64,000 nt of DNA, from the NCBI GenBank assembly GCA_029379385.1, contig CM055608.1:32285048-32349047 (forward strand), given 5' to 3'. Positions 52,355 to 64,000 of this stretch are shown here, piece by piece. Both the position numbers and the translations under genes were made by a program. Below the pieces are notes generated by a model. It saw only the letters and a list, made by a program, of their open reading frames with translations, had not been told where the DNA came from and made no database searches. Each line of letters begins with the position of its first letter. Position 1 is the stretch's first letter. The stretch is from Quillaja saponaria. Its lineage: Eukaryota; Streptophyta; Magnoliopsida; Fabales; Quillajaceae.

Positions 52355-53700
52355 TGCGTATACAAAGTAACATATCAATCGATAAATATTTTGTCAATTT
52401 ATTACCAACTCTTCTCAAATGTAATTAACTAGTCAATTGTTCGAAATTCTAACGAATTATATACAAGACATACAAATTAATTAGTAAATTGTCTGAAAGT
52501 CTGACTATTTACGTGTTAGTAAAAAATCATTTAATTTATTTATAAACTATTTGCGCATACAAAGTAACATATATATCGATAAATATTTTGTCAATTTATT
52601 ATCAACTTTTCTCAAATGTAATTAACTAGTCAATTGTTTGAAATTATGAGGAGTTACAATTAATTAGTAAATCGCCTGAAGGTCTGACAATTTACGTGTT
52701 AAACTGTCAACGTATAAAATCGATTAATTTATGTACAAACTATTCGCGCATACAAAGTAACATATAAATCAATAAATATTTTGTCAATTTATTACCAACT
52801 ATTCGTAAATGTAATTAACTAGTTAATTGTTTGAAATTCTGACGAGTCACAAAGAAGACATACAAAATAATTAGTGGATCACTCGAAAGGTTGGCGATTT
52901 ACGTGTTAAACTGTTAACATATAAAATCGATTAATTTATGTACAAACTATTCGCGTATACAAAATAACATATAAATCGATAAATATTTTGTCAATTTATT
53001 ACCAACTCTTCTCAAATGTAATTAACTAGTCAATTCTCAAATGTCAATTTACATACAAACTACTTACAATAATAAATTAATAAGTAAATCGGCATACATT
53101 CAATAATTAAAATACAAATTATTCACACATACAAAATAACAAGTAAATCGTGAATATATTAAGGTATTTAGGAACAAAACTGTTTGCGTATACAATTTAC
53201 AGGTAAACCCTCATAAACCTAGGCAATTTGAGTGCCAACTACTTGGGTTTGCAAATTGACACGAAGATTGTCCTAAGCATTGCCCTTTTACATACACAGT
53301 ATTGGCATATACAAATTAACAAGTAAATTGTCATACATTCAGGAAATTATATTCGCGCATACAAATTAACTAATAAATCATTAAAATATTTATCAATTTA
53401 CTAGCAAACTATTAGTGTATAAAAATTGACAATAAATAGTTAGAAATTTAATTAGCTAATTTACATACAAATGTTTAAGTAAATCATCAAAAGTTTATAA
53501 ATTTATGTATTAAATGGGCAAATACTTGATCAATTTACTTCCAACTCATCTCGAATGCAATTAACAAGTAATTTGAGTATAACTTAGACATTTTATTTAC
53601 AAACTATTATGATATATAATTAATAGGAAATCATAAGTTTAGACGATTTGTATAAATTATTGTCATATTTAATTATCATATAAATTGACAAAAACTTAAA
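52355..53700. repeat. Second satellite array, period about 200 bp, degenerating rightward
   Basis: The GCATACAAAGTAACATA module recurs at about 52356, 52555, 52748 and 52953, a spacing of 193-205 bases, each time followed by TTTTGTCAATTTATTACCAA and GTAATTAACTAGTCAATT. One partial 59-bp unit sits between modules. Beyond about 53050 the motifs become unrecognisable as periodic but keep the same AATTAACAAGTAAATC vocabulary. Confidence 0.8.
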
Positions 53701-56700
53701 CCATTTACTACTAACAATTTTTTTTTTACAATTAACTTTACCATATAAATCACCATAAGATTTAGCTGATATAACTTGGATTTTCGAACAAACTAGTTCT
53801 ACCCTCCAAAAGAATCGTCGATAATAAATGGGTCGGTCTGGAGCATGGTCCGCTCTATGCACTACGGTACAGCGTCTTCCATGCCCAGATTTGTCACTGC
53901 CTCACCGCGGTAGTTTCTTCTCCTTTGAATGAATATTAATTGGTTGATTTATCTCTGGACTGAAGCTCCTCAATATTCATCTCAGTAGAAGAACTACCTC
54001 GGTGACTCCATTGCAGACTAAGCAAGGTCACATTTTTCTTGGTTGTTGGGCATTGTTTTTTTGTTTCTGTTTCTTTTTCTTTTTCTTTGTTGTTCTTTGG
54101 AAACAAATTTCCTTCTTGCACTAGGTATGGCGCGGCCATATGTCCATTGCCATGACATTATAGGTTTTCCAGTGGACATAGTGATACTCTTACCTGGGTA
54201 AAGGTGAATGCAGCAGAAATTTATGTACTGCATCTTCCACCTATTTTCATGTTGATGTGTTTGCTATTTTACTCCTTTGAGTGCATAATCATGTGCAAGG
54301 GATATTAGCCCTAATCTTGGTGCATTGTGGTCAAATCCTGAGGGCTATACGGCTGTTCATTCTTATTTGGTTTCCATGTTATTTTGAATCCATGAAGAAC
54401 TTGTAATGTGGTTTGATGGCAGCATATTAATATTTGCAGTACTATATATTGAGTGTTTGCAGGTTGCAGTAATTAGCACGTAAGGCTTTATATGTTATAC
54501 TGTTGGCAGTTCATCATATTATGACATAATGGATCACCCACAATCCACTTCTGAGAATGCTGAGGATAACGTGGGGATTCCAGATGATTTGCGTTGCAGG
54601 AGGTCAGATGGAAAGCAGTGACGATGCACTGCCTTGTCTATGCCAGATAAAACAGTTTGTGAGCTCACTACATCCAGGCAAAAAAGAGGGCAGCAAATTC
54701 TGCAATGAGAGCTAATTTAAAGAAAGCCAAGGGAAAGTCATTAGGTGAAAGTGATATTTATTTGGAGAGCAAGAATGATGAGATTGATGTACCACTTTCA
54801 AGCATGAAAATTGAAAATCCGAAACCATCTTCTGGAAAGTACTTGGAAAAGGTATCAAAAAATCAGTTTCGCTATAGACCTGAAGCAGTGAACTTGAGGA
54901 GTTTGTCTGCATTTAATATTCCAAAACGCGATGATGATTCAGAAGAAGATGCTCCACAATTTGAAGATAATTGGATGTCTTATGAGTCACCATCTGTTTC
55001 TGGCATGGACTCATCCAGAAAAAGATCACAAACGAGTTTTGATGCTAATGCTACTACTGTGAGTTGATATGCAAAATCTGTTTGAATATATCTTGTGGTT
55101 GTTATTATACCATTGGTTACTTTAACCTTCCCCTCTTCCCCTCATCCTTGAGTAAGTAACTCCCACAATCAGAACTGGAATGGAGTCACCCTAGAATCCT
55201 AGTCCTAGAATATAAGAACACATTCATAAGAACCCCACATTCTTGACGTTATTGTATTTTTTGACTTCAGATTACTGTCAAGCAGTTGTCATATGTTGCA
55301 ATCATGAGATTAAGAAGCCTTCCCACTTCAGCTCTTATTCTAGATACATTTTCCCATAGAAGAGGAGTTTTTATTTCCAATGAATGCTATCAATTCATCA
55401 TGTATTCATGTTCAATTTAATATTGGCTTTATCACTTGTAATTTCTGTCTTGCAGATTTCTCCTGTGAAATTAGTCATATATATATATATTCCTTTCAGT
55501 TCCTTATCATCGGTTTTCTCAGTATTTTATGGGTAGGTATTAAAAACATATTCAGTTGTCTTTTTATGATTTTGCATAAACATGTAAGTGATTTCAATTC
55601 AGGGGGGGTCATAGAACAGAAACATAATATTTAATCGATGTTTGGTCTAATTTTAAACTCTTTTGTCCTCAAACTGGTCTATATAGATGATTGTAATTAT
55701 CAGTATGCATTAACTTCTGTTTCATGGAATTTCTGGCTCAAGTCAATGGTACCATTTACCTGAAAAGCAAATCTGTGCTCATTGACTTCTCATGTCTTCT
55801 GTGTTTCTTGATACTGAATTGACAAGTCTCATTCCAGGAATACTCTGATGGAAGCACGAATTCTTCTGAAGATAATGGTGGGCAAATTTGCCATCAGTGT
55901 CAGGAAAATGACCGAGACAGAGTTACTTGGTGTCTTAAATGCGATAGAAGAGGATACTGTGATAGTTGTATCTCTACTTGGCGAGGTTGAATTATTTGAT
56001 GAAGCCTCCCCTTAGTTGCTTGTGACTTTTTTTATTTACATGCTTAGTGAGTTGTTGAGAGTTGAATTATTTAGGTACCATGACATCCCAGTAGAAGAAC
56101 TTCAAAGGATTTGTCCTGCATGTTGTGGTAGCTGTAATTGCAAATTGTGCTTCCATAGTGATAATTCAATAAAGGTATACTGTTCAAGGACAAAAATGGG
56201 TGGTCATGTTAAATTTTAGTGTTTGATGAAGCACTTAAGTTTAGTGGATATGATTCTTCTTCCAATTGGTTAAACTGATTTTTCTCAATTTTAGGTGAGG
56301 ATACATGGGAAACCTGTTCTACAGAAGCTGAAGTATCTCCAGTCACTCTTGTCATCGGTGCTTCCCGTGGTAAAGCTGATCCATCATCAGCAGTGTTTCG
56401 AAGTTGAACTGGAAAATAAGTTGCGTGATAAGATGCATTTCTTGTCTCAGTGCCCTTTGGAGTTGATTTCCTTTTGCATATATCTTGGTAGTTTTTGACA
56501 ATATCATAGTAATGTACTTCTTTTTGTCCCAGGAGCTGAAATAGATCTTCCCAGAACAAAATTAAATGCAGATGTGCTGGTATTTCAAGATTTCTCTTAA
56601 GTTGTCTTCAATCTTCATATATATGAGCTGATTACATATAATCATAAGTCTTGGAGTAGTTATGTTATAAACTTATAATACTTGTGTCAGGAGTAAAGTC

Positions 56701-57019
56701 TTACAACATATTGGATCCTGAAGGGAGTTGAGTGTTGTTTGTTATTAATTATGTTATTCTTTGTTTTTAACTGTTGGTGAGAAACATTCTATTGAAATCT
56801 TAACAGATAAAGATTTTTTACTTTTTTTGAGTTTCTTGATTTCTTCTCCCTGCATCTATCTCCCATGTCTCTGACTCTTACAGTATTTGTCTTTCTAATT
56901 TAAATGGGTATGGAATTTTTCTTAAGCATCCAAATGCATTACAAGCTTGATGATGAGAGTTCCAGAAATAATAATGATGTTATGCTACTGTTTTTGGTTA
57001 TTTCTTGCTGAAGTTCAGT

Positions 57020-57108
57020 CCTCCTCCTCTCTTCCTCTCTTCCTCTCTTCCTCTCTTCCTCTCTTCCTCTCTCCCTCTCTCTGTCTTTCTGTCTCTTTCT
57101 TTCTCTCT
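57020..57108 (+). repeat. CTCTTCCT/TC microsatellite in the JmjC relic
   Basis: About five CTCTTCCT units are followed by CTCCCTCTC and mixed TC/TTTC repeats, within the intron before the CRIPITDYHRHC exon. Confidence 0.85.
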
Positions 57109-59582
57109 TAGGAGTGTCGTGTGGAGTGGACATCGGGGTGACTGGTTCACCAAATCTAGCTGTTGCGATTAATTTTTTTCTGAAAAACTGTAGGACCAGA
57201 GATTTCTCATATGTTCATCTGTTTGGTTTCTATTCTCTAGACTTGGTGGGGTTAACTTATGAAGATGTCTATTAAGTATCTTCTTTGTATTTTGATCACA
57301 ATATGGAAACAAGCATTTGCTTACACATTCATTTTATGTGCTTTCTTGCAGCAATTTTTGTAGGATACCCATCACTGATTATCATCGACACTGTGCAAAT
57401 TGTATGTATGATTTGTGTATTAGTTGCTGTCGAGATATTCAAGAGGCAATTACAAATCAGACTGGTGAGAAAGATAAAGAAAAAGAGCCGATGCCAGAGC
57501 AAGCAGAAGTTTCCAACCAAAAATTTAAGCTATTGGATAAATTTCCTGCTTGGAAGTCCAAAAGTGATGGCAGTATTCCATGCCTTCCAAAGGACTAGGT
57601 GGTTGTGGTTATTCAACACTAAGTTTAAGTCGCATTTTTAAGATGAATTGGGTAGCAAAATTGGTAAAGAATGTGGAGGAAATGGTTAGTGGTTGTAGCA
57701 TTAAAAAGACCTGCAATCAACCAGAAACCAGGTCACATGATCCCAGATTTTGCTAATATGCTCATAGAGAGGACAGTGATGATAATTTTTTATACTGTCC
57801 TGCATTTGAAGATATTAAAACTGATGGGATTGGCAATTTTAGAAAGCACTGGGACATGGGTGAACCCATTATTGTCAAGCAGGTGTTTGATAGCTCATCC
57901 ATTTCTAGCTGGGATCCAATTGTTATATGGAGAGGGGTTCAGGATACAACAGATGAGAAAATGAAAGGTGAGACTAGGATGGTTAGGGCCATAGATTGCT
58001 TGGATTGGTCTGAGGTAAGCTTATGTTTGTGTGTTTGCAGTCTCAGTGCTTGTATAGATTATATTTATCAATTTTTGTGATTTATTCATTTGTTGATTAC
58101 TCTAACCTTAGCATCGGTTTGGCGTAATGTCAGGTTGATATTGAACTTGGTCAGTTCATTGGAGGCTACTCCGAGGGAAGAATCCATGAAAATGGTTGGC
58201 CAGAAATTTTAATGTTGAATGATTGGCCTTCGCCCACTGCATCCGAAGAATTTCTATTTTATCAAAGACCTGAATTTATCAATAAACTACCTTGAGTATA
58301 TCCACTCTAAGGGGGGCCTTCTAAATGTTGCGGCTAAATTGCCTCATTACTCCTTGCAGAACGATGCAGGACCTAAAATTTATATATCTTATGGGATCTC
58401 TGAGAAACTTGGTAGAGGTGATTCAGTAACCAATCTCCATTTTAAAATGGGTGACATGGTATGTAAGTGTAACATATGTTACTTATTCCTCTTTCACTTG
58501 TAGTTCGAGATGTCACCTACACCATTGAATACTAATTCTATTGTCATATCCTTGACATTCAGGGGATACAGACTAGTTGTATTTCACTAACCTTTATGAT
58601 ATGCTAGATTGTATAGGCATGCTTTTCTGATTTTAAGAATAAATACTTTTTGTTCTGATTTTTGGTTTTTGTGTTCGGTAATGCATTTATTTATTTAGTT
58701 TGAAAAAAGTGTCAAATAGGCCCTTTGTGTATTCTGTTTTTTCCCCCCTCGAAGTGAAATAATCAAATAGAAACTTATCTGAAAAAATATATGAAGTAAA
58801 TAAGCTTCAATGAAGAATTACTAGTGAATTGAAATTTACTTACCTTGATCAGGTGTATCTCTTGGTCCATACAAGTGAAGTGAAACTGAAGGGCTGGCAG
58901 AGGACTAAGATTGAAAAGATACAAAAAGCTTATAATGAATCCGATGAGGTGAAAGATCCACCTGGGAATCCACAAATGTGTTTAGAGTCACCTGATTTAT
59001 CACTTGTAGACAGTGATGGTTCAATCAAGAACGACCCTGTAACAGATCAAGGGGTTGAAACTGCTTCTATCACTGAACATGTAACTATTGACCATTCAAT
59101 TGGAGAAGATGGAGATAACTCTGAGAAGACTCATCCTGGAGTTATTTGGGATGTCTTTCGCAGGGAGGATGTTCCGAAACTGATTGAATATCTAAGAGTG
59201 CAGTGGAAGGATTTTGAGAAGTCTGACAATATAGTGAATGACTTTGTAAGTCTATTATTCTCCATATGATCAATCATTCCTACCTTCTACACCCCCTTCC
59301 TTCCATCTCTGAGTAACAGCCACTGGCTTCCACCAACTTGTACATTGTTTTTAATCCTGTTATTTGTATTTTAGGTGACGAGGCCTCTTTATGATGGAGT
59401 AATTTTTATGGATGGAAATCATAAAATAAAATTGAAGGAAGAATTTGGTAAGATACAATTTTCTTTTTGCCTTTTTATTAATGCTTTGAGGGAGATATTC
59501 TAGCACATGCTGACCTGAGATTACCAGTTACTATCTTCCTGTCAGGAAAATTTTTGTGGAAAATAACTGGTCAGCTTAGTCA

Positions 59583-59654
59583 CTGAATGTTCTAGGCCAG
59601 ATTAAAGTAATTTACTGACTGAATGTGCTAGGCCAGATTAAAGTAATTTACTGG
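59583..59654. repeat. 36-bp tandem duplication in a JmjC-relic intron
   Basis: Units 59583-59618 and 59619-59654 both read CTGAATGT, then CTAGGCCAGATTAAAGTAA, then TTTACTG, differing at two positions. Confidence 0.85.
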
Positions 59655-61064
59655 GGTTGATGTTTGCATAGTTTCTGTTTAAACACACTTGAATTGATCC
59701 TAATGTTGATAATCAGATAATGATATCAAAAAGTCCATGTAGAAAATTTCTGAAACATTTTGCTTTTGTTGTTATTTTATTTATTCTTCATTTTGTTCTA
59801 AACAAAATTGTTTTCTTCCTCACTAGGAGTGGAGCCATGGTCATTTGAACAGCATTTGGGGCAAGCTGTGTTTATCCCTGCTGGATGCCCTTTTCAAGCG
59901 AGGAATGTTCAGATAATTTTCACTTATATCTTTAGTCTACGACCTTCATTCTTGTGGATTACTTTATATATTTTCAAAGTGAACCAGCACTTAAGGCCTT
60001 TGTTACATTTTTCTTGACTCAAAGTAAGGGTGATACCATAAACAAATCATTTCTAATTTGAATGGAAAAAGGTCTCTTGTTTGATGGTTGAGATGCTCTT
60101 GAATTATGCAAACTCCCCTTTCTATAGATTTTCATAATTCTCTTATTTTCATGTCCTGAAAGAGAAGTTCTTGCAACCTTTCTGTTGATGGCAACCCTTT
60201 GTGTAACTTCTCGAATTTGAATATGAAATGTAGAACTTATTCTGATGTTATAAATTTGCAGTCCACTGTTCAAGTGGGCCTTGATTTCTTATCTCCTGAG
60301 AGCCTGGGAGAGGCTGTAAAATTGGCCGAGGAAGTCCGTTGGCTACCAAATGACCATGAAGCAAAACTTCAAGTGTTGGAGGTCAGAAGAGAGGAATGTG
60401 TTAAAGAAGTATTCTGTTCCTTTTCTCTTCAAACATGCTATTTTCCAATTTTCTTTTCCTTGTACATAGTCAACATGTTTTGCTTTGCGGTAGTTTCTTG
60501 ATCTTCTGTTGGGCATAAATGCAGATAGGGAAGATATCACTTTATGCAGCAAGTTCATCTATCAAAGAAGTTCAGAAACTTGTGCTTGATCCCATGTAAG
60601 GAAATTTTTTTGACTTCATCCTACTGTTTGACTGTTAAAATCTGCTTGTATTCTATCTCCATCTCTCCCACCCTTGCTCCATACAATTCTTTTCTCTACC
60701 TTTCTCTTCTGTTTCTCTCATAATCCCCTTTTAATTAAAATGAAAGTGAATTAATAATCTGAAAAGTGATGGCTGGCATTGTTATCCTGTGAGCTGCATT
60801 CTTTTAGAGGGTCTTGAATTAAGTCATCTATGTTGGCCTCCCCTGCAAGCCCAACCTTGTGTTGTTGTTTGATCCTTTATCTAGTCCCAAAATCTCCACC
60901 ACTTTGCCCCCTCACTGCCTTAAGATGTTAACAATGATATTTTTTTTTCTTCTTTTTCTGCCAGACTTGGCGCTGAGGTTGGGTTTGAAGATCCTAATTT
61001 GACTGCAATGGTTTCTAAGTACTTGGAGAAGATGGTTAGGCAAAGACAGATTAGTTGTTCTTGA

Positions 61065-61410
61065 TTTCCCATGGATCATGTACAATAATTCAAAATTCGA
61101 TGCAGGATCATGTGAAGAGGATGAATATCAGTGTATCTTGTAATGCTTAATGCTCATAGCCATGGCCAATGTCCATTGTTAGTATGGAAGAATGATTCTA
61201 ACGTCATTTTTGATTATTTTTAGAAACTAGGTTCCTCTGATTACTCACGACAAGTCCTGAGGAACTGGGGAGACAATGCCACAAACGTTGAATTCGCCAC
61301 TTGAACCGGGCAGACCAAGGGTTGATACTTGACATAAAAGGTTTAAACCAAAATTACATCACCGACTAAGGAAATTAAAATTTATATTGGTTCTTTTTTT
61401 TTAATATTAT
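61065..61410. other. Convergent 3' spacer
   Basis: Short spacer between the 3' ends of the JmjC relic (plus) and the IDD gene (minus). It should contain both 3'-UTRs. No other feature is seen. Confidence 0.6.
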
Positions 61411-63880
61411 TTATATATATGGAAAATGGGCTGCTTGTTGCTGAAAATGATTCAAGCCCTGGATTATACTTCTTGGTTGACCCATTCCTCCAATTAGTCC
61501 CATCTCTTGCTGTTTTTTCTGCTGTTGGTCATGAAAGTTCTCATGTCTGCTTCTTCCTCCTACCCCCAAGAAGTCCAGAGTCATCACATCCCCATTTGAA
61601 TTGCCAGGACCATACATAAACCCATTTGTACTAGTGCTTCTACTATCTTGGTCTACGTCAACCTTCGATAAAGCATTGCTTTGATCAACTAAATCGTTGA
61701 AAAATCCCATGTTGGCACCAAAATACTGAGATGAAATATCTTGTTGCATTGCTCCAAATGATGGTGGTGCCATGCTTGTGACAAAACCATTTTCTATACC
61801 ACTATTACCACTCACGGTTGGTCCCATTTGAGCAGCTTTCTGAAGCAATGCGGTGGCGGACACAAGGGTCGAGCCGGCTAATGGGTGTCCATTTCCTTCA
61901 AAGATAGTTGAAGAATTTGAATTGAGTTGAAGTGATGGCGAGGAAGGATTATAAGTATTGGATGATGAGAGGTTTCTTGTGAACAATGTTCCTGCAGCCA
62001 CGTTTGTAAGGGGTTTTGCTGGCATTGGCATGAGCTCCTGAGGGAGTGATAATGGAGTTTTGGAATCGTAATGATTGAATTCGGATGCTACTACAATTGG
62101 GGGGTTGGCATTGGTACTCATGGGTATTGAGGAGTTTAGGTCTGACACTTGTTGCCCAATTTTTGGCATTTGTCCTTGATATGCTGCTTTGTTGTTCTCC
62201 TCGGTAAGTGCATCACAGAAAGCTCTATGGGTGATAAAGCTGTCTCTCCTGCAGATATTAATTTGAAGCATATATCAAGTTATATATGTATAAGAAAAAG
62301 AAAGCAGCCAGGAACTAGTACCGCACTTGCTGTTCCTGCCATTCAAGAGGTCCAAGAGTTGAATTTACTAGAAGATTTACACGAGCACCCAAGTAGATTA
62401 GAGATTGAACTCTAGACTACTTAATTAGTTATAGATATTTTGATTTGATACAATGTTAATGTTTAACTCAAAAACTTATGATGTGAGGTGATATTATATA
62501 TTTCATTGGCCCCTTAATAAAACCAATTAACTCAAAATAATTAATATAATCATCCCCAAGAGAAAACTCCCCAAAAATTGAACTTCCAACTTAGAAACTC
62601 CCAAGTTCAAATAGGCTAAAAATGGGTGATGTTTATGAGAATTTTATAAAACAAACAACCCATATTATATATATAAAGTCCATGCAAGTCCAATAACTCA
62701 CTTGTGTAATTTTGAATAGATAATATATTTGCAGAGTGAGTATCCATTACCCATTATCCATTAATGTGATATATTTATATGGATTGTACAATATTAAAGA
62801 AGAATGATTTATTACCTGGAAAAGATGGTGCCACAATCACATTTGTATTCTCTAGTACCACAGATTTTAGAATGGGCTTTCCAGTCAGATTGCACAGCAT
62901 AAATCTTGGAGCATTTGTCACATTTCCATTTTTTCTCACCATGTTTTCTACTAAAGTGTTTCTTAATGCCTGTAAGATCTCCTAGTGCACGACTTGGGTT
63001 GTGGTGCACACATGAAGTTTCAGGACAAACATAAACTCTCTTCCTAATTTCTGTCCCTGTTCTTTGCTTAAGCTTCCATGGCAAATTATGCCCTCTCCTG
63101 TGTAATTGAAGGTTTTGATCTCTTTGAAACCCTTTGTTGCAAATCTCGCACACGAATCGGTTCGTCGCCATCAGTGATTTTGGTGATAGAACAATAACTT
63201 CAGCACTTGGGTCTGCATCATCATCATGTATGTACGTAAATTATATTTCAATTCATTAATAATTAAATAACACAATTATTAATTAATGAAAAATTAGAGC
63301 AAGCCAAACAGTACACTCAAACTCAATCATTAATCCAACCAATAATTGAGCTCCTGCTAACTATAGACTAGTACTTTGCTAGCATCAATAATTCACCGAC
63401 TTTCTGAGGTGGGTCGTGAAACTAAAGTCAAAATCATCGTCAATTTTTAATTCTTATCCAAAGTTCATATAAACATACTTGGATTTCATGCATATCTACA
63501 TGAAAATACATATGTTTAGACCATTTAAGGAAAAAAAAAATTAAAAATATAATATATGAACATATATATGTTGAAGAATCTATGCATCAAATATAAATTT
63601 TGAAAAAGAATCAATATTAGATTATAATAATTGAATACAGACCTGGATTTCCTGGTAAGCTTCTTTTCTTCTTAGCAGGTGGAGGTTGGTGTTGTGAAGA
63701 GGTGGAGCCATTGCTATTAGTTATAGTTGAATCTGAAAGTGAATTTGAGTTTTGGAAATGTTTGAGTACTTGCTCAGATTGGTACTGAACTACTCCTTCT
63801 GATCCACCTGTATTTCCTGAAGAGAAGCTCCCACCACCACCACCACCCCCACCCCCAGCTCCTCCTGTGATATTTGACAT
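61411..63880 (-). CDS. INDETERMINATE-domain (IDD) C2H2 zinc-finger transcription factor
   Basis: A plant IDD transcription factor, nuclear and DNA-binding; family members act with GRAS proteins in development. The exons are 63643-63880, 62816-63212 and 61411-62248, encoding 490 residues with phases closing. The N-terminus is a Gly run and Ser/Asn-rich, ending in the nuclear signal KKKRSLPGNPDP. The ID domain has four fingers: FVCEICNKGFQRDQNLQLH, the long YVCPETSCVHHNPSRALGD finger ending KKHFSRKH, WKCDKCSKIYAVQSDWKAH, and YKCDCGTIFSRRDSFITHRAFC, whose codons span intron 2. The C-terminus has the conserved motifs SATALLQKAAQMG and MTLDFLG. The start is the ATG at 63880 directly before SNITGG; an upstream in-frame ATG at 63943 would add a leader encoded by GA repeats. 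Member number within the family is not assigned. Confidence 0.93.
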
Positions 63881-64000
63881 TGAAGAGAGAGAGAGAGAGA
63901 GAGAGTAAATTAAGGAGAATATATTGTTTTGAAACTTTTTCACTTTGTTTAGAAAGCTTGTTGTTTTGTTTCACTACTCTAGCTAGCTAGTTTTTGGGTG
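63881..64000 (-). promoter_or_regulatory. IDD leader with GA-repeat
   Basis: Just upstream of the IDD ATG, 63884-63905 is a GA/CT dinucleotide repeat, of the type bound by BPC/GAGA-binding factors in plant leaders. The gene's promoter continues beyond the window edge. Confidence 0.55.

Larger units (their letters stand above)
49308..54528. other. ACBP4 upstream region and repeat-dominated spacer
   Basis: Only the first few hundred bases left of about 49560 look like an ACBP4 leader and promoter. From 49672 to about 53700 the DNA is AT-rich tandem repeat, listed separately. From about 53760 to 54528 unique, more GC-rich sequence returns and may be the former promoter and leader of the JmjC relic. 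No intact gene is seen. Confidence 0.6.
54529..61064 (+). pseudogene. JmjC-domain histone H3K9 demethylase-like (JMJ25-type) pseudogene
   Basis: JMJ25/IBM1-type proteins carry a WRC motif, a RING-like zinc finger and a JmjC domain. Traces of 13 exons are recognisable: 54529-55058, 55838-55980, 56075-56174, 56295-56427, 56533-56579, 57352-58014, 58134-58458, 58853-59245, 59375-59447, 59827-59912, 60262-60381, 60525-60595 and 60965-61064. Visible blocks include IPDDLRCRRSDGKQ, CHQCQENDRDRVTWCLKCDRRGYCDSC, ICPACCGSCNCKLC, DYHRHCANCMYDLC, VIWRGVQD, LPHYSLQNDAGPKIYISYG and [19 protein letters not shown]. Lesions: TGA at 54619 where Trp is expected; a one-base loss at about 54664; GC donor at 55981; AT donor at 56428; a probable 8-base loss at about 56571; a one-base loss at about 57597; TAA at 57754; a frameshift giving TGA at 58293; AT donor at 59913. 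The iron-binding HxD/E reads HFK. The 3' exons remain well preserved, so decay is recent. Confidence 0.9.

Noticed and set aside
50173..53700. CRISPR-like array of repeats and spacers
   Set aside because: This is plant nuclear DNA; the variable parts are diverged copies of one another, not unique spacers, and there are no cas genes.
56428..56532. U12-type AT-AC introns in the JmjC relic
   Set aside because: The acceptors are AG and the donors lack the ATATCC consensus; point mutation of GT donors explains them better.

Overview
The window is nuclear DNA of a flowering plant, most likely a core eudicot. The evidence is AT-rich intergenic DNA, many short GT-AG introns with T-rich acceptors, plant-only gene families (RBOH, group I formin, RecQ-SIM, kelch acyl-CoA-binding protein, IDD zinc finger), a plant nuclear tRNA-Gly, and plant-type transposon debris. 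I cannot name the species. Gene models were built by hand from splice sites and reading phase; in every intact model the exon phases close exactly.

Layout, left to right: (1) 1-2866, minus: 5' part of an RBOHB-like NADPH oxidase, cut by the left edge. (2) 7747-10982, plus: group I formin. The region between these two divergent genes is AT-rich and has no recognisable gene. (3) 10983-13333: intergenic DNA with a degenerate telomere-like block that appears interrupted by a MITE-like element. (4) 13334-16114, plus: ER Hsp70 BiP with a perfect ER-stress element in its promoter and an unusual NDEL C-terminus. (5) 18352-24558, plus: RECQSIM DNA helicase in 15 coding exons, with an E2F-type site upstream. 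(6) 25120-25190: tRNA-Gly(CCC). (7) 25451-25789: unrecognised small ORF. (8) 26507-29976, minus: ATG18a. (9) 30992-31926, minus: decayed C2-domain SRC2-like gene. (10) 32804-38665, minus: two-exon PWWP-domain protein whose intron holds an identical 485-bp tandem duplication. (11) 39491-49307, minus: ACBP4 in 18 exons; its first intron carries a 440-bp hAT-type element with an 8-bp target duplication and a tRNA-like promoter core. (12) 49.6-53.7 kb: modular AT-rich tandem-repeat region. (13) 54529-61064, plus: JMJ25-like JmjC demethylase pseudogene with stops, frameshifts and altered splice donors. (14) 61411-63880, minus: IDD-type C2H2 transcription factor.

The genes do not form an operon or an obvious pathway cluster. 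Several belong to stress and homeostasis biology (RBOH, BiP, ATG18a, ACBP4), but adjacency in a plant genome does not imply joint action. I found no convincing new multigene system. The most notable signals are the BiP NDEL tail next to an otherwise textbook unfolded-protein-response promoter, the modular satellite region, the hAT element with its embedded Pol III-like promoter, the identical 485-bp duplication, and the two decaying genes.
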